A DNA stretch of 47,813 nucleotides from Minisyncoccota bacterium (GTDB lineage Bacteria; Patescibacteriota; JACMRA01), in assembly GCA_014376695.1 (NCBI GenBank), contig JACMRA010000016.1, positions 1-47,813 on the forward strand, given 5' to 3'. Position 1 is the stretch's first letter, and each line of letters opens with the position of its first letter. The position numbers were made by a program, and so were the translations under genes. The notes beneath the pieces were generated by a model. The model was not told the origin of the DNA. It ran no database searches and saw nothing but the letters and a program-made list of their open reading frames with translations. Shown piece after piece: positions 9,164 through 17,485 of the stretch.

Positions 9164-10592
9164 GCTTGCCTTTGTATGTTACTATTCTGACAATAATCGG
9201 CACAAGGGCTAATAAACAGCCAATAATGTGGAGTAGGATTAGCGGGGCAATTATGCGAATTTGATTGAAGTGCATTTGGTCGCTATATTGGTTGACTAGA
9301 GTAATCACCGTATCAAAAATTGGGAGATTTGCAAAGTTAATCGGCAACAAATAACCAAACGGAACGACTACCGCCAGGGCCAAAAAGCCTAGGAGGCGAT
9401 AGTTATGCCTAGCGATGGAATACTGTCCAGCCACAAAAATTATATTATAAATAGCCACAAAAACTGTATACAGAAGGATCAGCGAGATAGCCCAGCTATA
9501 ACTTGTACGGTTAAATAAGCTCATTAATTGATTACCAAATACCGCAAATACCAGCCCAATTCCCAAACTAAAAATACTAACCAATGAGCAAGCTAGTCCA
9601 AAGATGAGCTTAGAGTCTTTTTTGGCGGTGTAGGCAACTAAGGTCCCAAGACAAGCCGTCGCACCAAAGAAAATAATTTGCCCGAAATTGAATAGAACTG
9701 CCAAAAGATCTTTGGCCTCGGGATTAATTTGGGCTAGTTGACTAATAATCGGACTAATATTCAGGACGCTACTAAGCAAAAACAAAGCCATCATTGTAAA
9801 CAAAAGGCTGGTAAATTCACTTTTGAGATTGAGTTTGAGATCGGATTTGCAAACGGCCCGAGATAGATTATTTTGCTCATAATATCGACCAACAAAGATA
9901 TAAGTAATTAGCCAAAGACTAAAGAGGGCGGCCATCAGTCCAAGGGGCAATGCCCAGATCCCAAACCCAAAATACAGTAGCCCAAATGTTGCCCCAAATC
10001 TAACTAATGTACTAAGAATCCCACTAATACTAAACGGAATAATTCGAAAAACACCCATCAAATAATTATGTTGCAAACTAACATAGAGACCAGCGACTTG
10101 ATAAATAGCCAGCGTTGTTAAGATAAGCCAATTGGTATTAGAGGTATAGATCCCATAAAAAAGGCTAGCAACCAATGAGGTAATTACCACGGGGTTGAGG
10201 ACTAGCCGGCCGATCAATGATTGATACTTGAGCAAATACGACTGGGCATCGCTTAGGCTGGCTGCCTGGTGGAGAGTGACTTGTCGGATAAGATTGGTTG
10301 TCAGGGTGGCTGAGAGAGAGCTGCTAATGGCCAAAAAAGAAGTCAAACTGGTCCAGATACTATAGTCATTAGAGAGGGAGCGACTAACGAGAATTATCAA
10401 GAAATAATTAAGGAAGGCCGTAAAAATATTGGCCACAAACACAATTGCCGAAGAACGGAGAAACTGCCTTGACTCTTTGGGCTTCTGGGTTTGAGTAGGT
10501 GGTTTTGGCGTCTCGGCTATGGCCTGGCCTGGCCTCTTTGATTGGTTAGGGTCTTGGGCGTAATCTGCGTCGCTAAGAGTGTCATTAGTCAT
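9138..10592 (-). CDS. Wzx-like polysaccharide flippase (MOP superfamily)
   Basis: An integral membrane protein of 484 residues with a cytoplasmic, proline-rich N-terminus (about 40 residues) followed by roughly 12-14 hydrophobic helices. The first membrane segment with SSAIVFVANIFTAFLNYFLI and the ILVSRSLSNDYSIW loop resemble oligosaccharide flippases, which turn lipid-linked sugar units across the membrane. No catalytic signature exists for this family, so the substrate cannot be read. It is convergent with the large surface protein, sharing 26 bp. The polysaccharide genes at 38-48 kb are plausible functional partners. Confidence 0.7.
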   Translation of the reverse strand: MTNDTLSDADYAQDPNQSKRPGQAIAETPKPPTQTQKPKESRQFLRSSAIVFVANIFTAFLNYFLIILVSRSLSNDYSIWTSLTSFLAISSSLSATLTTNLIRQVTLHQAASLSDAQSYLLKYQSLIGRLVLNPVVITSLVASLFYGIYTSNTNWLILTTLAIYQVAGLYVSLQHNYLMGVFRIIPFSISGILSTLVRFGATFGLLYFGFGIWALPLGLMAALFSLWLITYIFVGRYYEQNNLSRAVCKSDLKLNLKSEFTSLLFTMMALFLLSSVLNISPIISQLAQINPEAKDLLAVLFNFGQIIFFGATACLGTLVAYTAKKDSKLIFGLACSLVSIFSLGIGLVFAVFGNQLMSLFNRTSYSWAISLILLYTVFVAIYNIIFVAGQYSIARHNYRLLGFLALAVVVPFGYLLPINFANLPIFDTVITLVNQYSDQMHFNQIRIIAPLILLHIIGCLLALVPIIVRIVTYKGKLKQSQLHR

Positions 10593-10649
10593 AAATTAGG
10601 TTTAGTCTCAATAATAATTATCGATTGGTCAATATTGATATGATTTACC

Positions 10650-10680
10650 CCAACAAAAAACCCCTAAAATTTAGAGGAGA
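10650..10680 (-). terminator. Probable Rho-independent terminator of the wall-protein gene
   Basis: Read on the minus strand, CCTCTAAA folds on TTTAGGGG and is followed by a run of six T. It lies about 25-50 nt past the stop of the gene ending at 10704. Confidence 0.6.
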
Positions 10681-10703
10681 TTGTAATTGAAGCTAGAAGT
10701 TAC

Positions 10704-11666
10704 TTAGGCTTTCTTTCGTTTGACCATAAAGTAGGTAATACTAGCGGTTGTAATTAGAGCTAGACCTGCGAGCAGAGTAGAGCTATTAACACCGGTTCGA
10801 GATAGAGTATCTACAAGGGGTTTGGTGACGTTGGCCACAGGTTTGACTGTCTCATTGATAGAGCTAATCACTGGTCTGACTGTGTTATTAACGGTGCTAA
10901 CAACGGTAGTGATAAGACTAGGGTCTTGAATAGTTTTCCAAGTGACGGAGCGGGACATTAGTTCTCGATTGGCATTGGTGAGCGTAACGTAGGCGCTAAA
11001 ATCACCTTGCTGTTCAAGGTCTCGAAGATCCCCATTAAGTACAGTATATTGGGTTGCATCTGCGGCTTGTGCATCAACAGACCCGAACGGATTAAAAGCA
11101 GTTTCCTGAATTAGTCCTTTGAGTTTGGGGCTCAAGTTGATACTGAAACTACCTGACATATCTGCATTTACTTTGAGTGTAATCTTGCGGCCTGAGGGAG
11201 TTGTGATTACGACAGTAGTTTGAATTAGACTTGCCGAAATTAATTGACCGTCCGCGTCCTTGAATTGGATATTTTCAATAATTAGATCATTATCCTGTCC
11301 GACATAAATAACTGATTTAGTTACTGATAAATTGGCATCGAGATAATCTGAACCAGACACTTTGATTGTCTGAATTAATAGTCCGCCAGCACTAAAAGGG
11401 TCTCCAGCTGACTCAAGAATTGCATTGACAAAGTTTGTGGCTTTGACATCTTTGAGTTGTTTTTTGATACAAGCTTTGAAAGTTGGCTTGTTAGGGTCGC
11501 AGACACACTTATTATTGATGCGGATTTGCCCCATTGGACATTTGGTACCTGAGTAGTCAGACTTTAATGAGTCCTGGGCGGAGACATTTATTCCGATTAG
11601 CGAAAATACGAAGATAAAGCCACACAATGCCAGTGTTGTTAGTTGTTTTGATATGTTATTTGACAT
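10704..11666 (-). CDS. Sortase-substrate-like cell-wall protein
   Basis: The start at 11666 is chosen because it begins directly before a signal peptide (hydrophobic residues about 10-28, cleavage near VSAQD); a longer frame upstream adds an unlikely 34-residue head. After the signal comes a small cysteine-rich segment (CPMGQIRINNKCVCDP). Two or so beta-rich Ig-like stretches and a long region rich in T, V and N follow. The C-terminus is a classic sorting signal in form: LSRTG, a hydrophobic helix of about 20 residues and KRKK. LSRTG departs from LPXTG at one position, but the tripartite layout suggests covalent anchoring by the sortase encoded at 28681-29409. The gene (320 residues) lies downstream of the Mur ligase on the same strand. 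Its ligand is unknown. Confidence 0.7.
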   Translation of the reverse strand: MSNNISKQLTTLALCGFIFVFSLIGINVSAQDSLKSDYSGTKCPMGQIRINNKCVCDPNKPTFKACIKKQLKDVKATNFVNAILESAGDPFSAGGLLIQTIKVSGSDYLDANLSVTKSVIYVGQDNDLIIENIQFKDADGQLISASLIQTTVVITTPSGRKITLKVNADMSGSFSINLSPKLKGLIQETAFNPFGSVDAQAADATQYTVLNGDLRDLEQQGDFSAYVTLTNANRELMSRSVTWKTIQDPSLITTVVSTVNNTVRPVISSINETVKPVANVTKPLVDTLSRTGVNSSTLLAGLALITTASITYFMVKRKKA

Positions 11667-11796
11667 AGTATTTTGTAGGATGGTATTAGCCTTTGACTGA
11701 TACAAAATGTAACGAAGTTCAAAGTGCTTTATACCTAAAAAACAAAACGCTTTTTGTCTAGCTACCACAAGGTTGTTATTGTTTGCTATTTATAGG

Positions 11797-12687
11797 TTAG
11801 CCAACTAGATGATTATCCCAAATTACCCACTGCATTCGCCCAGGTAAATTACTCAAAAATTCAACATCCTTGAGCGCGATTGCCTGATAATAGAGTTTTT
11901 TGTCCATTTGACCTATAGCCTTAAGTGCAAAAACAAAATTGGCCATTTCAAATCCAGCCACAAATCCCGTCTTAATGATTTGATTATCAATGCTTATCTC
12001 CTTGAATATGGAACCGGCAACATCGGTAACTTTGTAGTCGCGAACTTGGCTGACATAATAATCTTTGACTGTTTTGGCTACTTCGACGGGGATTTGCTTG
12101 AACATAAAGCGACTGTGCTCCAGTTGATCGCCCTGACCATTAGCAACAAAAAAAGCGTTTTTGGCTAGGTTTTTGAACAATATAGATTTGGCTAATCGGT
12201 AGTTCTCAAATCCACCATGGGCGTCGAGATGCTCTGGATAAATGTTCAAGAATATACCCCCAATAAACTTACCAAGCCCAAAGTGCCGATTTTGTTTTAA
12301 GCCTTCGCTCGATAGTTCTATAACCACGTATTTGCAGCCATTTTTGACCATATTTGCCAGCTCTTTTTGAAGATAGACCGCGTCAATACTAGTCATTTTG
12401 TAAGGGTTGATAATTTCGCCCTGTTGATCGCCTGTCGAATTGATTACGGCGGTGGAAAAATAGCCAGTTTTGACCCCGAGGCGGTTGAGGAGGCGCCCCA
12501 GAAAAATTGCGGTACTGGTCTTGCCTTTGGTGCCGGTTACAGCAATAATTTTGAGCTTTCGAGCGGGAAAACCAAAAAAGATACTCGCCAGAATTGCCTT
12601 AGTCCCATGACCGATCGGTCTAATTGCTTGTGTGAGGTTTGGGCCAAGAATACTCTTGAGTAGGCCGAAGATTGGTTTGATTTTCAT
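11797..12687 (-). CDS. murE: Mur ligase (MurE-like), lacking the C-terminal domain
   Basis: MurE adds the third amino acid of the peptidoglycan stem to UDP-MurNAc-dipeptide, using ATP. The product (296 residues from ATG 12687) has the short N-terminus usual in CPR Mur ligases, then the ATP-binding loop VTGTKGKTST near residue 50. The central domain continues with VIELSSEGLKQNRH, the NIYPEHLDAHG motif and the carbamylated-lysine region (YRLAKSILFKNL). It reaches LPGRMQWVI, where the C-terminal ligase domain with its DYAHTPD motif should begin, but stops at DNHLVG-TAA. Full CPR homologues are usually 400-450 residues. The domain that binds the incoming amino acid is absent and not visible downstream. 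An in-frame TTG at 12720 is an alternative start. Confidence 0.8.
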   Translation of the reverse strand: MKIKPIFGLLKSILGPNLTQAIRPIGHGTKAILASIFFGFPARKLKIIAVTGTKGKTSTAIFLGRLLNRLGVKTGYFSTAVINSTGDQQGEIINPYKMTSIDAVYLQKELANMVKNGCKYVVIELSSEGLKQNRHFGLGKFIGGIFLNIYPEHLDAHGGFENYRLAKSILFKNLAKNAFFVANGQGDQLEHSRFMFKQIPVEVAKTVKDYYVSQVRDYKVTDVAGSIFKEISIDNQIIKTGFVAGFEMANFVFALKAIGQMDKKLYYQAIALKDVEFLSNLPGRMQWVIWDNHLVG

Positions 12688-12870
12688 AGGAATTGAGTCG
12701 TTATAAGAATATTCTACCAAAAAAGTTTTTCTGGCAATTGACTAACAGTGTCTCTACCCAAAACAATGCTTTAATCAACAAAATATACTGACTAGATTTT
12801 GAATTTTTGATATTACTTTGACCCTCGCACGCAGTGGTAATTTGACAATTTTATTTTTTTTGGGGATTGT

Positions 12871-13191
12871 ATGTTTAAATCAAATGTAAAAAAGATTATG
12901 TCTATCCAAAAAAAACTAAACAGAACAGAATTTATTGAAGAATTATCAAGCAATCTAGGCGTGTCAAAATCACAAGTAGAAAAGTTTTTGAATGGGTTTA
13001 TCGACCTAGTAACCGAAAAGCTTACTTCAGGTTTTAGCGTCAACCTAACCGGATTCGGTCTTTTCAAAGTTGTTACACGACAACCAAGAATTGGTATCAA
13101 TCCAAAAACTGGACAAAAGATGGACATCCCAGCTTCAAAGTCAGTAGGATTCAAAGTAGGTAAAACTCTAAAAGAAGCAGTCAAAAAGTAA
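12871..13191 (+). CDS. hup: HU-family DNA-binding protein
   Basis: HU dimers bend and compact DNA in the nucleoid. The 106-residue product has the HU fold in order: an N-terminal helix pair (LNRTEFIEELSSNLGVSKSQVEKFL), the GFGLFKV turn, the beta-arm with RQPRIGINPKTGQ carrying the conserved proline, and the closing PASKSVGFKVGKTLKEAV. The ATG at 12871 follows a GGGGA ribosome-binding site and gives 9 more residues than the alternative ATG at 12898, which lacks such a site. A terminator follows at once. Confidence 0.95.
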   Translation: MFKSNVKKIMSIQKKLNRTEFIEELSSNLGVSKSQVEKFLNGFIDLVTEKLTSGFSVNLTGFGLFKVVTRQPRIGINPKTGQKMDIPASKSVGFKVGKTLKEAVKK

Positions 13192-13231
13192 TTAAACTTT
13201 AAACTTCAAGGTGTATACCCCAAAATAATTT

Positions 13232-13255
13232 CTCTCCATTAAGGAGAGTTTTTGT
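13232..13255 (+). terminator. Rho-independent terminator of the HU gene
   Basis: CTCTCC (13232-13237) and GGAGAG (13243-13248) form a 6-bp stem with loop ATTAA and lead into TTTTT. On the minus strand no T-run follows, so it serves HU rather than uvrB. Confidence 0.8.
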
Positions 13256-13269
13256 TGCGGTTTTTTTTG

Positions 13270-14601
13270 TTAATCTTCTTTATTAACCAGTTCTTGACCT
13301 AGTTCGTAGGGTCCTGGAGTGGCCGAAACATAAATACGCTGGCCAACTTTTTGTTCGAATTCGTGCCGCCTTAATGGTCGATTATTCAAGGCCGAAGGTA
13401 AGCGAAACCCGTAGTCAATTAGATTAGTTTTGCGAGACCTGTCCCCTGCGTACATAGCACCGATCTGCGGGAGAGTAATATGACTCTCATCAACAAAAGT
13501 CAAGCAATTATCAGGGAAATAGTCTAGTAAAGTACTTGGCGGCTCGCCTTCAACTCGCCCATCAAAATAGCTAGAATAGTTCTCAATCCCCCCGCAAAAG
13601 CCTAGCTCGAGTAGCATTTCAGTATCATTCATTGTTCGCTGTTTGAGGCGTTCAGCCGCTAGTAACTTGTTATCATTTTCTAGTTCGGCCAGCCTCACGT
13701 GGAGATCTTGATCAATCTTACCGACCGCATTTTGAATTTTTTCCATTGTGGTGACGTATTGCTTAGCCGGAAATACCATATATCCGTCGAGTTTGCCGAG
13801 TCCACGGTTGGTTAGAATGTCAAATCGTTCGATTAATTCGAGTTGATCACCCCAAAATACCAGTCGAACGCCGATATTTTCTTCGTTACTGGGGTATATT
13901 TCCAGCATTTCGCCCCGCACCCTAAATAGCCCCCGTTTAAGATCCATATTAGTTCGATTAAACTGCATATCGACAAGCCTTCGGGTTAATTTTGAGAGAT
14001 TGTAATTTTGGCCTGTGAGTAATTCGAGTTTTAGTGATTGATAGTCTTCGGGGTTACCAAGTCCATAGATGCAGCTCACCGACGAGACGATAATGACGTC
14101 TTTTCGAGTGAGTAAGGCTTGGGTGCTAGCGTTTCGGAGCCTTTCGATTTCTTCGTTAATTTGAGTTTGTTTTTCGATAAATGTATCGGTTTTTGGGATA
14201 TAGCTTTCGGGCTGGTAGTAGTCATAATAACTAACAAAATAATGCACCGAATTATTAGGAAAGAATCGCTTAAATTCCTCAGCCAATTGAGCCGCCAGGG
14301 TTTTGTTGTGAGCTATAACCAGGGCCGGCCGTTGCAGATTATTGATAATATTGGCCATTATATAAGTTTTGCCGCAGCCCGTGACCCCCAAAATAGTCTG
14401 TTCTTGATTGCCATTTTTGAGACTATCGGTAATTTCATCAATGACTTTTGGCTGGTCGCCCGCGGGAGTATAATCGGCTACCAACTCAAAAACACCTCCT
14501 TGTTGACTAGTCGAATTATGATCGGAAAATATATTATAACCAGAGGTTTTTACTTGTTCGGGGTTTGGTGTTGTGGTGGTATCTTGTGGTTGAATTTTCA
14601 T
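13270..14601 (-). CDS. uvrB: Excinuclease ABC subunit B, N-terminal half only
   Basis: UvrB is the helicase-like damage-verification subunit of nucleotide excision repair. Residues 38 onward match UvrB: YTPAGDQPK, Walker A GVTGCGKT (about 72-79), the beta-hairpin segment YYDYYQPESYIP (about 125-136), RRLVDMQFNR, and DESH of motif II. The frame ends at 443 soon after VSATPGPYELGQE, at the junction to the second RecA-like domain. The domain with motifs IV-VI and the C-terminal UVR (UvrC-binding) domain are missing, so about 220 residues are absent compared with the usual 660-680. A strong AAGGAGG at 14495-14501 lies 10 nt before an in-frame TTG at 14484, so the true start may be there, close to the family's usual N-terminus. 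It lies 24 bp after prmC. Confidence 0.88.
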   Translation of the reverse strand: MKIQPQDTTTTPNPEQVKTSGYNIFSDHNSTSQQGGVFELVADYTPAGDQPKVIDEITDSLKNGNQEQTILGVTGCGKTYIMANIINNLQRPALVIAHNKTLAAQLAEEFKRFFPNNSVHYFVSYYDYYQPESYIPKTDTFIEKQTQINEEIERLRNASTQALLTRKDVIIVSSVSCIYGLGNPEDYQSLKLELLTGQNYNLSKLTRRLVDMQFNRTNMDLKRGLFRVRGEMLEIYPSNEENIGVRLVFWGDQLELIERFDILTNRGLGKLDGYMVFPAKQYVTTMEKIQNAVGKIDQDLHVRLAELENDNKLLAAERLKQRTMNDTEMLLELGFCGGIENYSSYFDGRVEGEPPSTLLDYFPDNCLTFVDESHITLPQIGAMYAGDRSRKTNLIDYGFRLPSALNNRPLRRHEFEQKVGQRIYVSATPGPYELGQELVNKED

Positions 14602-14625
14602 ATGGCTTGTTTGGAGGAGGGAGGG

Positions 14626-15504
14626 TTAATTAGTGAATTGTTTGATGACTAGAACTCTAGCAAAATCATCCTCGTCTGTCAAAATATTATAAATCCATTT
14701 TGTGCCCGGTTTAAGTGTTAGGGTTTGGAATGTCGTTTGAATAATTTTTTTGGCTTCGTAGATGTTGCGTGGATCTAGTTCTAACCATATTTGGGACGGC
14801 ATATTGCCCGAGTACTTACTTACTAGTTGGTGAATTAGTTTTCGTGTCAAATCCAATCCGTCCGTCCCACTATACAAGGCTATTTCTGGTTCGGCGCTCA
14901 CTCGATTTTTTTCTTTGTTTATTAGGTCTCCAATTGGCACATAAGGTAGATTAGCTACTAGTATCCAGTTGGTATTAGTTGTGGGTAGTATTATATTATC
15001 GAGTAAGTCAGTTTGAATAAATTCAATGTGCGGATGTTTTGGGCAGAGTCTAATTTGATTGTTTTTGGCCACTTCGAGGGCTTTTCTTGAGATGTCGGTT
15101 AGGATATTGTAATCAAACAGGGGTGCAAGGGTCAAACCAATAATTCCAGAGCCAGTCCCAACTTCGACCAATGTGGTCAGCGGCTCAGCTGTATGGCTTT
15201 CGGCCTCAGCTTTGAAGTCTTCGAGTTGGAGGATTAATTCGTTGACCCAGAATTCAGTTGCCGGCCGCGGAATAAGAACATCTTTACTAATTACAAATTC
15301 CTGATTACAAAAATTCACCGAACCTAGCAAATAATCAAGCGGGTAGCCGCTGTCCAAGAGGGCAATTTGAGACTGGATTAAATCAAACTGGGAACTTGTC
15401 AACTTGAGTTGCTGGCCAAGTACGCGATTAATCGGGAGAGATAGGAGTTTGGTAAGAAGGCGAGCCTGACCAAAGTTTTTTACACAAAAATCAATAGTAG
15501 TCAT
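14626..15504 (-). CDS. prmC: Release-factor glutamine methyltransferase
   Basis: PrmC methylates the glutamine of the GGQ motif in peptide-chain release factors using S-adenosylmethionine. The 292-residue product has the N-terminal helical domain with GYPLDYLLG and LIPRPATEFWV, the SAM-binding VEVGTGSGIIGLTLA (about 113-127), and the catalytic NPPY loop in the form NLPYVP (about 185-190). The change of the first P to L is seen in some CPR members, but I cannot check it here. The length is normal. The gene forms an apparent operon with a 56-residue membrane protein 18 nt upstream and uvrB downstream. Confidence 0.9.
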   Translation of the reverse strand: MTTIDFCVKNFGQARLLTKLLSLPINRVLGQQLKLTSSQFDLIQSQIALLDSGYPLDYLLGSVNFCNQEFVISKDVLIPRPATEFWVNELILQLEDFKAEAESHTAEPLTTLVEVGTGSGIIGLTLAPLFDYNILTDISRKALEVAKNNQIRLCPKHPHIEFIQTDLLDNIILPTTNTNWILVANLPYVPIGDLINKEKNRVSAEPEIALYSGTDGLDLTRKLIHQLVSKYSGNMPSQIWLELDPRNIYEAKKIIQTTFQTLTLKPGTKWIYNILTDEDDFARVLVIKQFTN

Positions 15505-15522
15505 AATTTGAGTCTAATATGT

Positions 15523-15693
15523 TTAAAGCCGGTTAGACATTAATCTTCGAGAATAGACTAGCGAACCTATTGCTAAGCCAAAACTCACGAGTGTCCCTAT
15601 CAAATTAGCCAGCAACACGAAAGTCGCTGTTACGGCCAGTAAGCCAGAGGCCAAAATCAAAAAAGTATAAGGTGATTGCAAATCCAGAGACAT
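15523..15693 (-). CDS. Small 56-residue membrane protein upstream of prmC
   Basis: A clean frame from ATG (15693) to TAA gives MSLDLQSPYT followed by about 40 mostly hydrophobic residues that could form one long or two short membrane helices, ending SRRLMSNRL. A consensus promoter lies 34 nt upstream and prmC begins 18 nt after its stop, so it is very likely the first gene of that transcript. The positive C-terminal end suggests a cytoplasmic C-terminus. I recognise no family. Confidence 0.6.
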   Translation of the reverse strand: MSLDLQSPYTFLILASGLLAVTATFVLLANLIGTLVSFGLAIGSLVYSRRLMSNRL

Positions 15694-15727
15694 AAAATAT
15701 AGATACTTATATAATATTAATTAATTT

Positions 15728-15756
15728 ATTCTAATTATATTTAACAGGGTTGTCAA
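15728..15756 (-). promoter_or_regulatory. Promoter for the small membrane protein-prmC-uvrB transcript
   Basis: On the minus strand, TTGACA (15751-15756) and TAGAAT (15728-15733) are separated by 17 bp. The predicted start point leaves a leader of about 25-30 nt. Confidence 0.75.
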
Positions 15757-15800
15757 TTTGACAAAAATCCAAATTATTCTAACTATTAGATGGTATCTAA

Positions 15801-15891
15801 GGAGAGGTGGCCGAGTGGTCGAAGGCACTTCACTGCTAACGAAGCATACCCTAAACCGGTATCCAGGGTTCGAATCCCTGTCTCTCCTCCA
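15801..15891 (+). tRNA. tRNA-Ser, anticodon GCU
   Basis: A 91-nt class II tRNA. The acceptor strands GGAGAGG (15801-15807) and TCTCTCC (15881-15887) pair with one G-T at the base. The D-arm, a GCT anticodon in loop CTGCTAA, a long variable arm and the T-arm CAGGG-TTCGAAT-CCCTG follow. CCA is encoded at 15889-15891. The nucleotide before CCA is T, whereas bacterial tRNA-Ser normally has G there, and the last anticodon-stem pair is A-C. The long variable arm and GCT anticodon still make serine the secure call (codons AGC and AGU). Confidence 0.95.
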
Positions 15892-15942
15892 AAACATAAT
15901 CCAATACCAATAAATTATGGGAATCAAAATCAATTCTCATCT

Positions 15943-16743
15943 ATGTCCCAATACCCAATAGTAAAATTCAAACCAAAAATTCAGTTTAATTTGCTAAATG
16001 AATATTTGGACAAGAAAGCCGTAGGAAAATTTTTATTTGTAGGCACATTCTTTGCGTTATTATTTTGCTGTATTTATCTTCCTTTCAAGGGGATTCGATA
16101 TAATTCTAATACTAATTCACTTGATGGCCGAGGTGCCATATCCGTTCTGGAATCCAAAAAAGAGCCAATGGATGCAACCCCAAAAACAAAAGAAACGGCA
16201 ACAATAACCCCAAAAACAAAAGAGAGAAAACCCATAGATACCGGCCCGGTAGACGATGTCAAAGTCAACTCTTTTATACCAATTATCGCCATTAACCGAA
16301 GTTTCTGGCCAAAAATGCAACTCCCAGATCTTATCTCTCCAATTAGTAACTCGATTAATCAAATAATTCAAGGAATGTCCAAAGTCGAGACAAAACCCGT
16401 TAAAACCACCAAAATTCTTGATGTGGCCACTAGTAATAACACGGGACTTGGGCCAAGTAATTTGTCTATTGATCCATTCGCCACTAATTCAGCCAAAATT
16501 CAAGCCGTTTCGGGTCGAGTAATATGGCAAGACGGGGCTAATTACAGCGTAAAAAGCGACAAATTCTTGATACGCTCCAACCTAAGCATCCAAGTGGGGG
16601 ACAAAGTGGAGTCTTTGACTGTAGATAACAGCGGTCTCTTACCTGCTGATACATTGCTTTCGGTCAACAAGGATACCTTTATCAAATTAGGAGGCAACCC
16701 AAGCAACCAAAGTTATATTGATGCCGTTGTCAAAACCAGATAA
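15943..16743 (+). CDS. Membrane-anchored protein, possibly with a C-terminal double-psi beta-barrel-like domain
   Basis: The start at 15943 is the first ATG after the tRNA; longer frames would run through the tRNA. The 266-residue product has a basic cytoplasmic head, one membrane helix at about residues 27-45, a long linker rich in T, K and P (with TPKTKET and TPKTKER repeats), and a compact C-terminal domain of about 80 residues. The end, reading VTVDNSG-like LTVDNSGLLPADTLL and then FIKLGG, loosely resembles the DxG-LP-x(4)-L-x(7)-F-x-LGG pattern of RlpA/3D-type double-psi barrels. The usual acidic catalytic residues are not clear. It is 20 nt before the next gene and likely cotranscribed. 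Confidence 0.5.
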   Translation: MSQYPIVKFKPKIQFNLLNEYLDKKAVGKFLFVGTFFALLFCCIYLPFKGIRYNSNTNSLDGRGAISVLESKKEPMDATPKTKETATITPKTKERKPIDTGPVDDVKVNSFIPIIAINRSFWPKMQLPDLISPISNSINQIIQGMSKVETKPVKTTKILDVATSNNTGLGPSNLSIDPFATNSAKIQAVSGRVIWQDGANYSVKSDKFLIRSNLSIQVGDKVESLTVDNSGLLPADTLLSVNKDTFIKLGGNPSNQSYIDAVVKTR

Positions 16744-16763
16744 ATTTTTCATACTTATTTTAT

Positions 16764-17441
16764 ATGAACCAAGATCCTAATCCGCAGACCAACCTCGACC
16801 AGCCAGCAATTATCCCAACTGTTGTGGCTCAGCCAGAATTCCAAGAAGCCGTAATTGTGGCCCCAGCACAGGTCTTTCAACCAATCCAGTCAATCCAACC
16901 TACCGCCAAACCGCCCAAAAAAAAGCTAGACATCCAAAAAAACTGGCTGGTCAACTACACAACAATAGCCTTATCAATTGCCTTGATAGTGCTTATGCTC
17001 GGTATGGGAGGTTGGGTTATTTATTTGTATATTAATTCATCTAACCTGCAAACCACAACCGCAAACGCCGTGGCCAGTGAGAGTCAACAAAAAATTCTTC
17101 GCGAACGACTTCAAGATGCCTACGAGAGACAAAGTGCCCTCAACGATGATATGGTAATTCTTCAAGACCGCTCGCTTCAAGTAACTACCAAGTACCAATC
17201 GCAGCTACTCAAGAATTTTCGGGTACTTCAAGGGAAGCCCGAAGCCATCCAAGGTCAAAACATCGAGGATATGCGAAACGCCGAAGAAAACCTATCCACT
17301 GTTCTCAATGATATAGATATTCAAATTAACACCAACGCCAAGAAAAAAGAGCAACTTAAACAAGAAATTGACACCCTGTATAAGCAAGCTCAAGAGGAGC
17401 AAGCCCGCCGCTTGAATATTCGAGATGGACTAAGGCAGTAG
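16764..17441 (+). CDS. Membrane-anchored coiled-coil protein
   Basis: The 225-residue product has a proline- and glutamine-rich cytoplasmic head of about 55 residues, one transmembrane helix at about residues 66-90 (TTIALSIALIVLMLGMGGWV) and an extracytoplasmic part that is almost wholly charged helix. Residues about 108-225 alternate E, K, Q and L in a coiled-coil-like way, ending EEQARRLNIRDGLRQ. There is no recognisable catalytic motif. It follows the previous membrane-anchored gene by 20 nt; the two may act together in the envelope, but that is inference from position. Confidence 0.55.
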   Translation: MNQDPNPQTNLDQPAIIPTVVAQPEFQEAVIVAPAQVFQPIQSIQPTAKPPKKKLDIQKNWLVNYTTIALSIALIVLMLGMGGWVIYLYINSSNLQTTTANAVASESQQKILRERLQDAYERQSALNDDMVILQDRSLQVTTKYQSQLLKNFRVLQGKPEAIQGQNIEDMRNAEENLSTVLNDIDIQINTNAKKKEQLKQEIDTLYKQAQEEQARRLNIRDGLRQ

Positions 17442-17448
17442 TAATTTT

Positions 17449-17478
17449 TTGACAAGATAAAGTTTTTTGACCTGTAAT
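17449..17478 (+). promoter_or_regulatory. Promoter of the photolyase gene, probably leaderless
   Basis: TTGACA (17449-17454) and TGTAAT (17473-17478) are 18 bp apart. The -10 box ends only 7 nt before the ATG at 17486, so transcription would begin at or next to the start codon. No Shine-Dalgarno sequence is present. Confidence 0.6.
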
Positions 17479-17485
17479 ATATCAT

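Noticed and set aside
226-14601. Intron, intein or insertion sequence as the cause of the shortened genes
   Set aside because: No terminal inverted repeats, transposase, homing endonuclease or ribozyme core is visible beside the dus, murE or uvrB ends.
14119-14652. A 177-codon frame on the plus strand over the start of uvrB
   Set aside because: It is antisense to a clear uvrB and prmC end, with no ribosome-binding site or family resemblance.
15790-15942. An N-terminal extension of the membrane protein at 15943
   Set aside because: It would read through the tRNA-Ser gene; the ATG after the tRNA is far more plausible.
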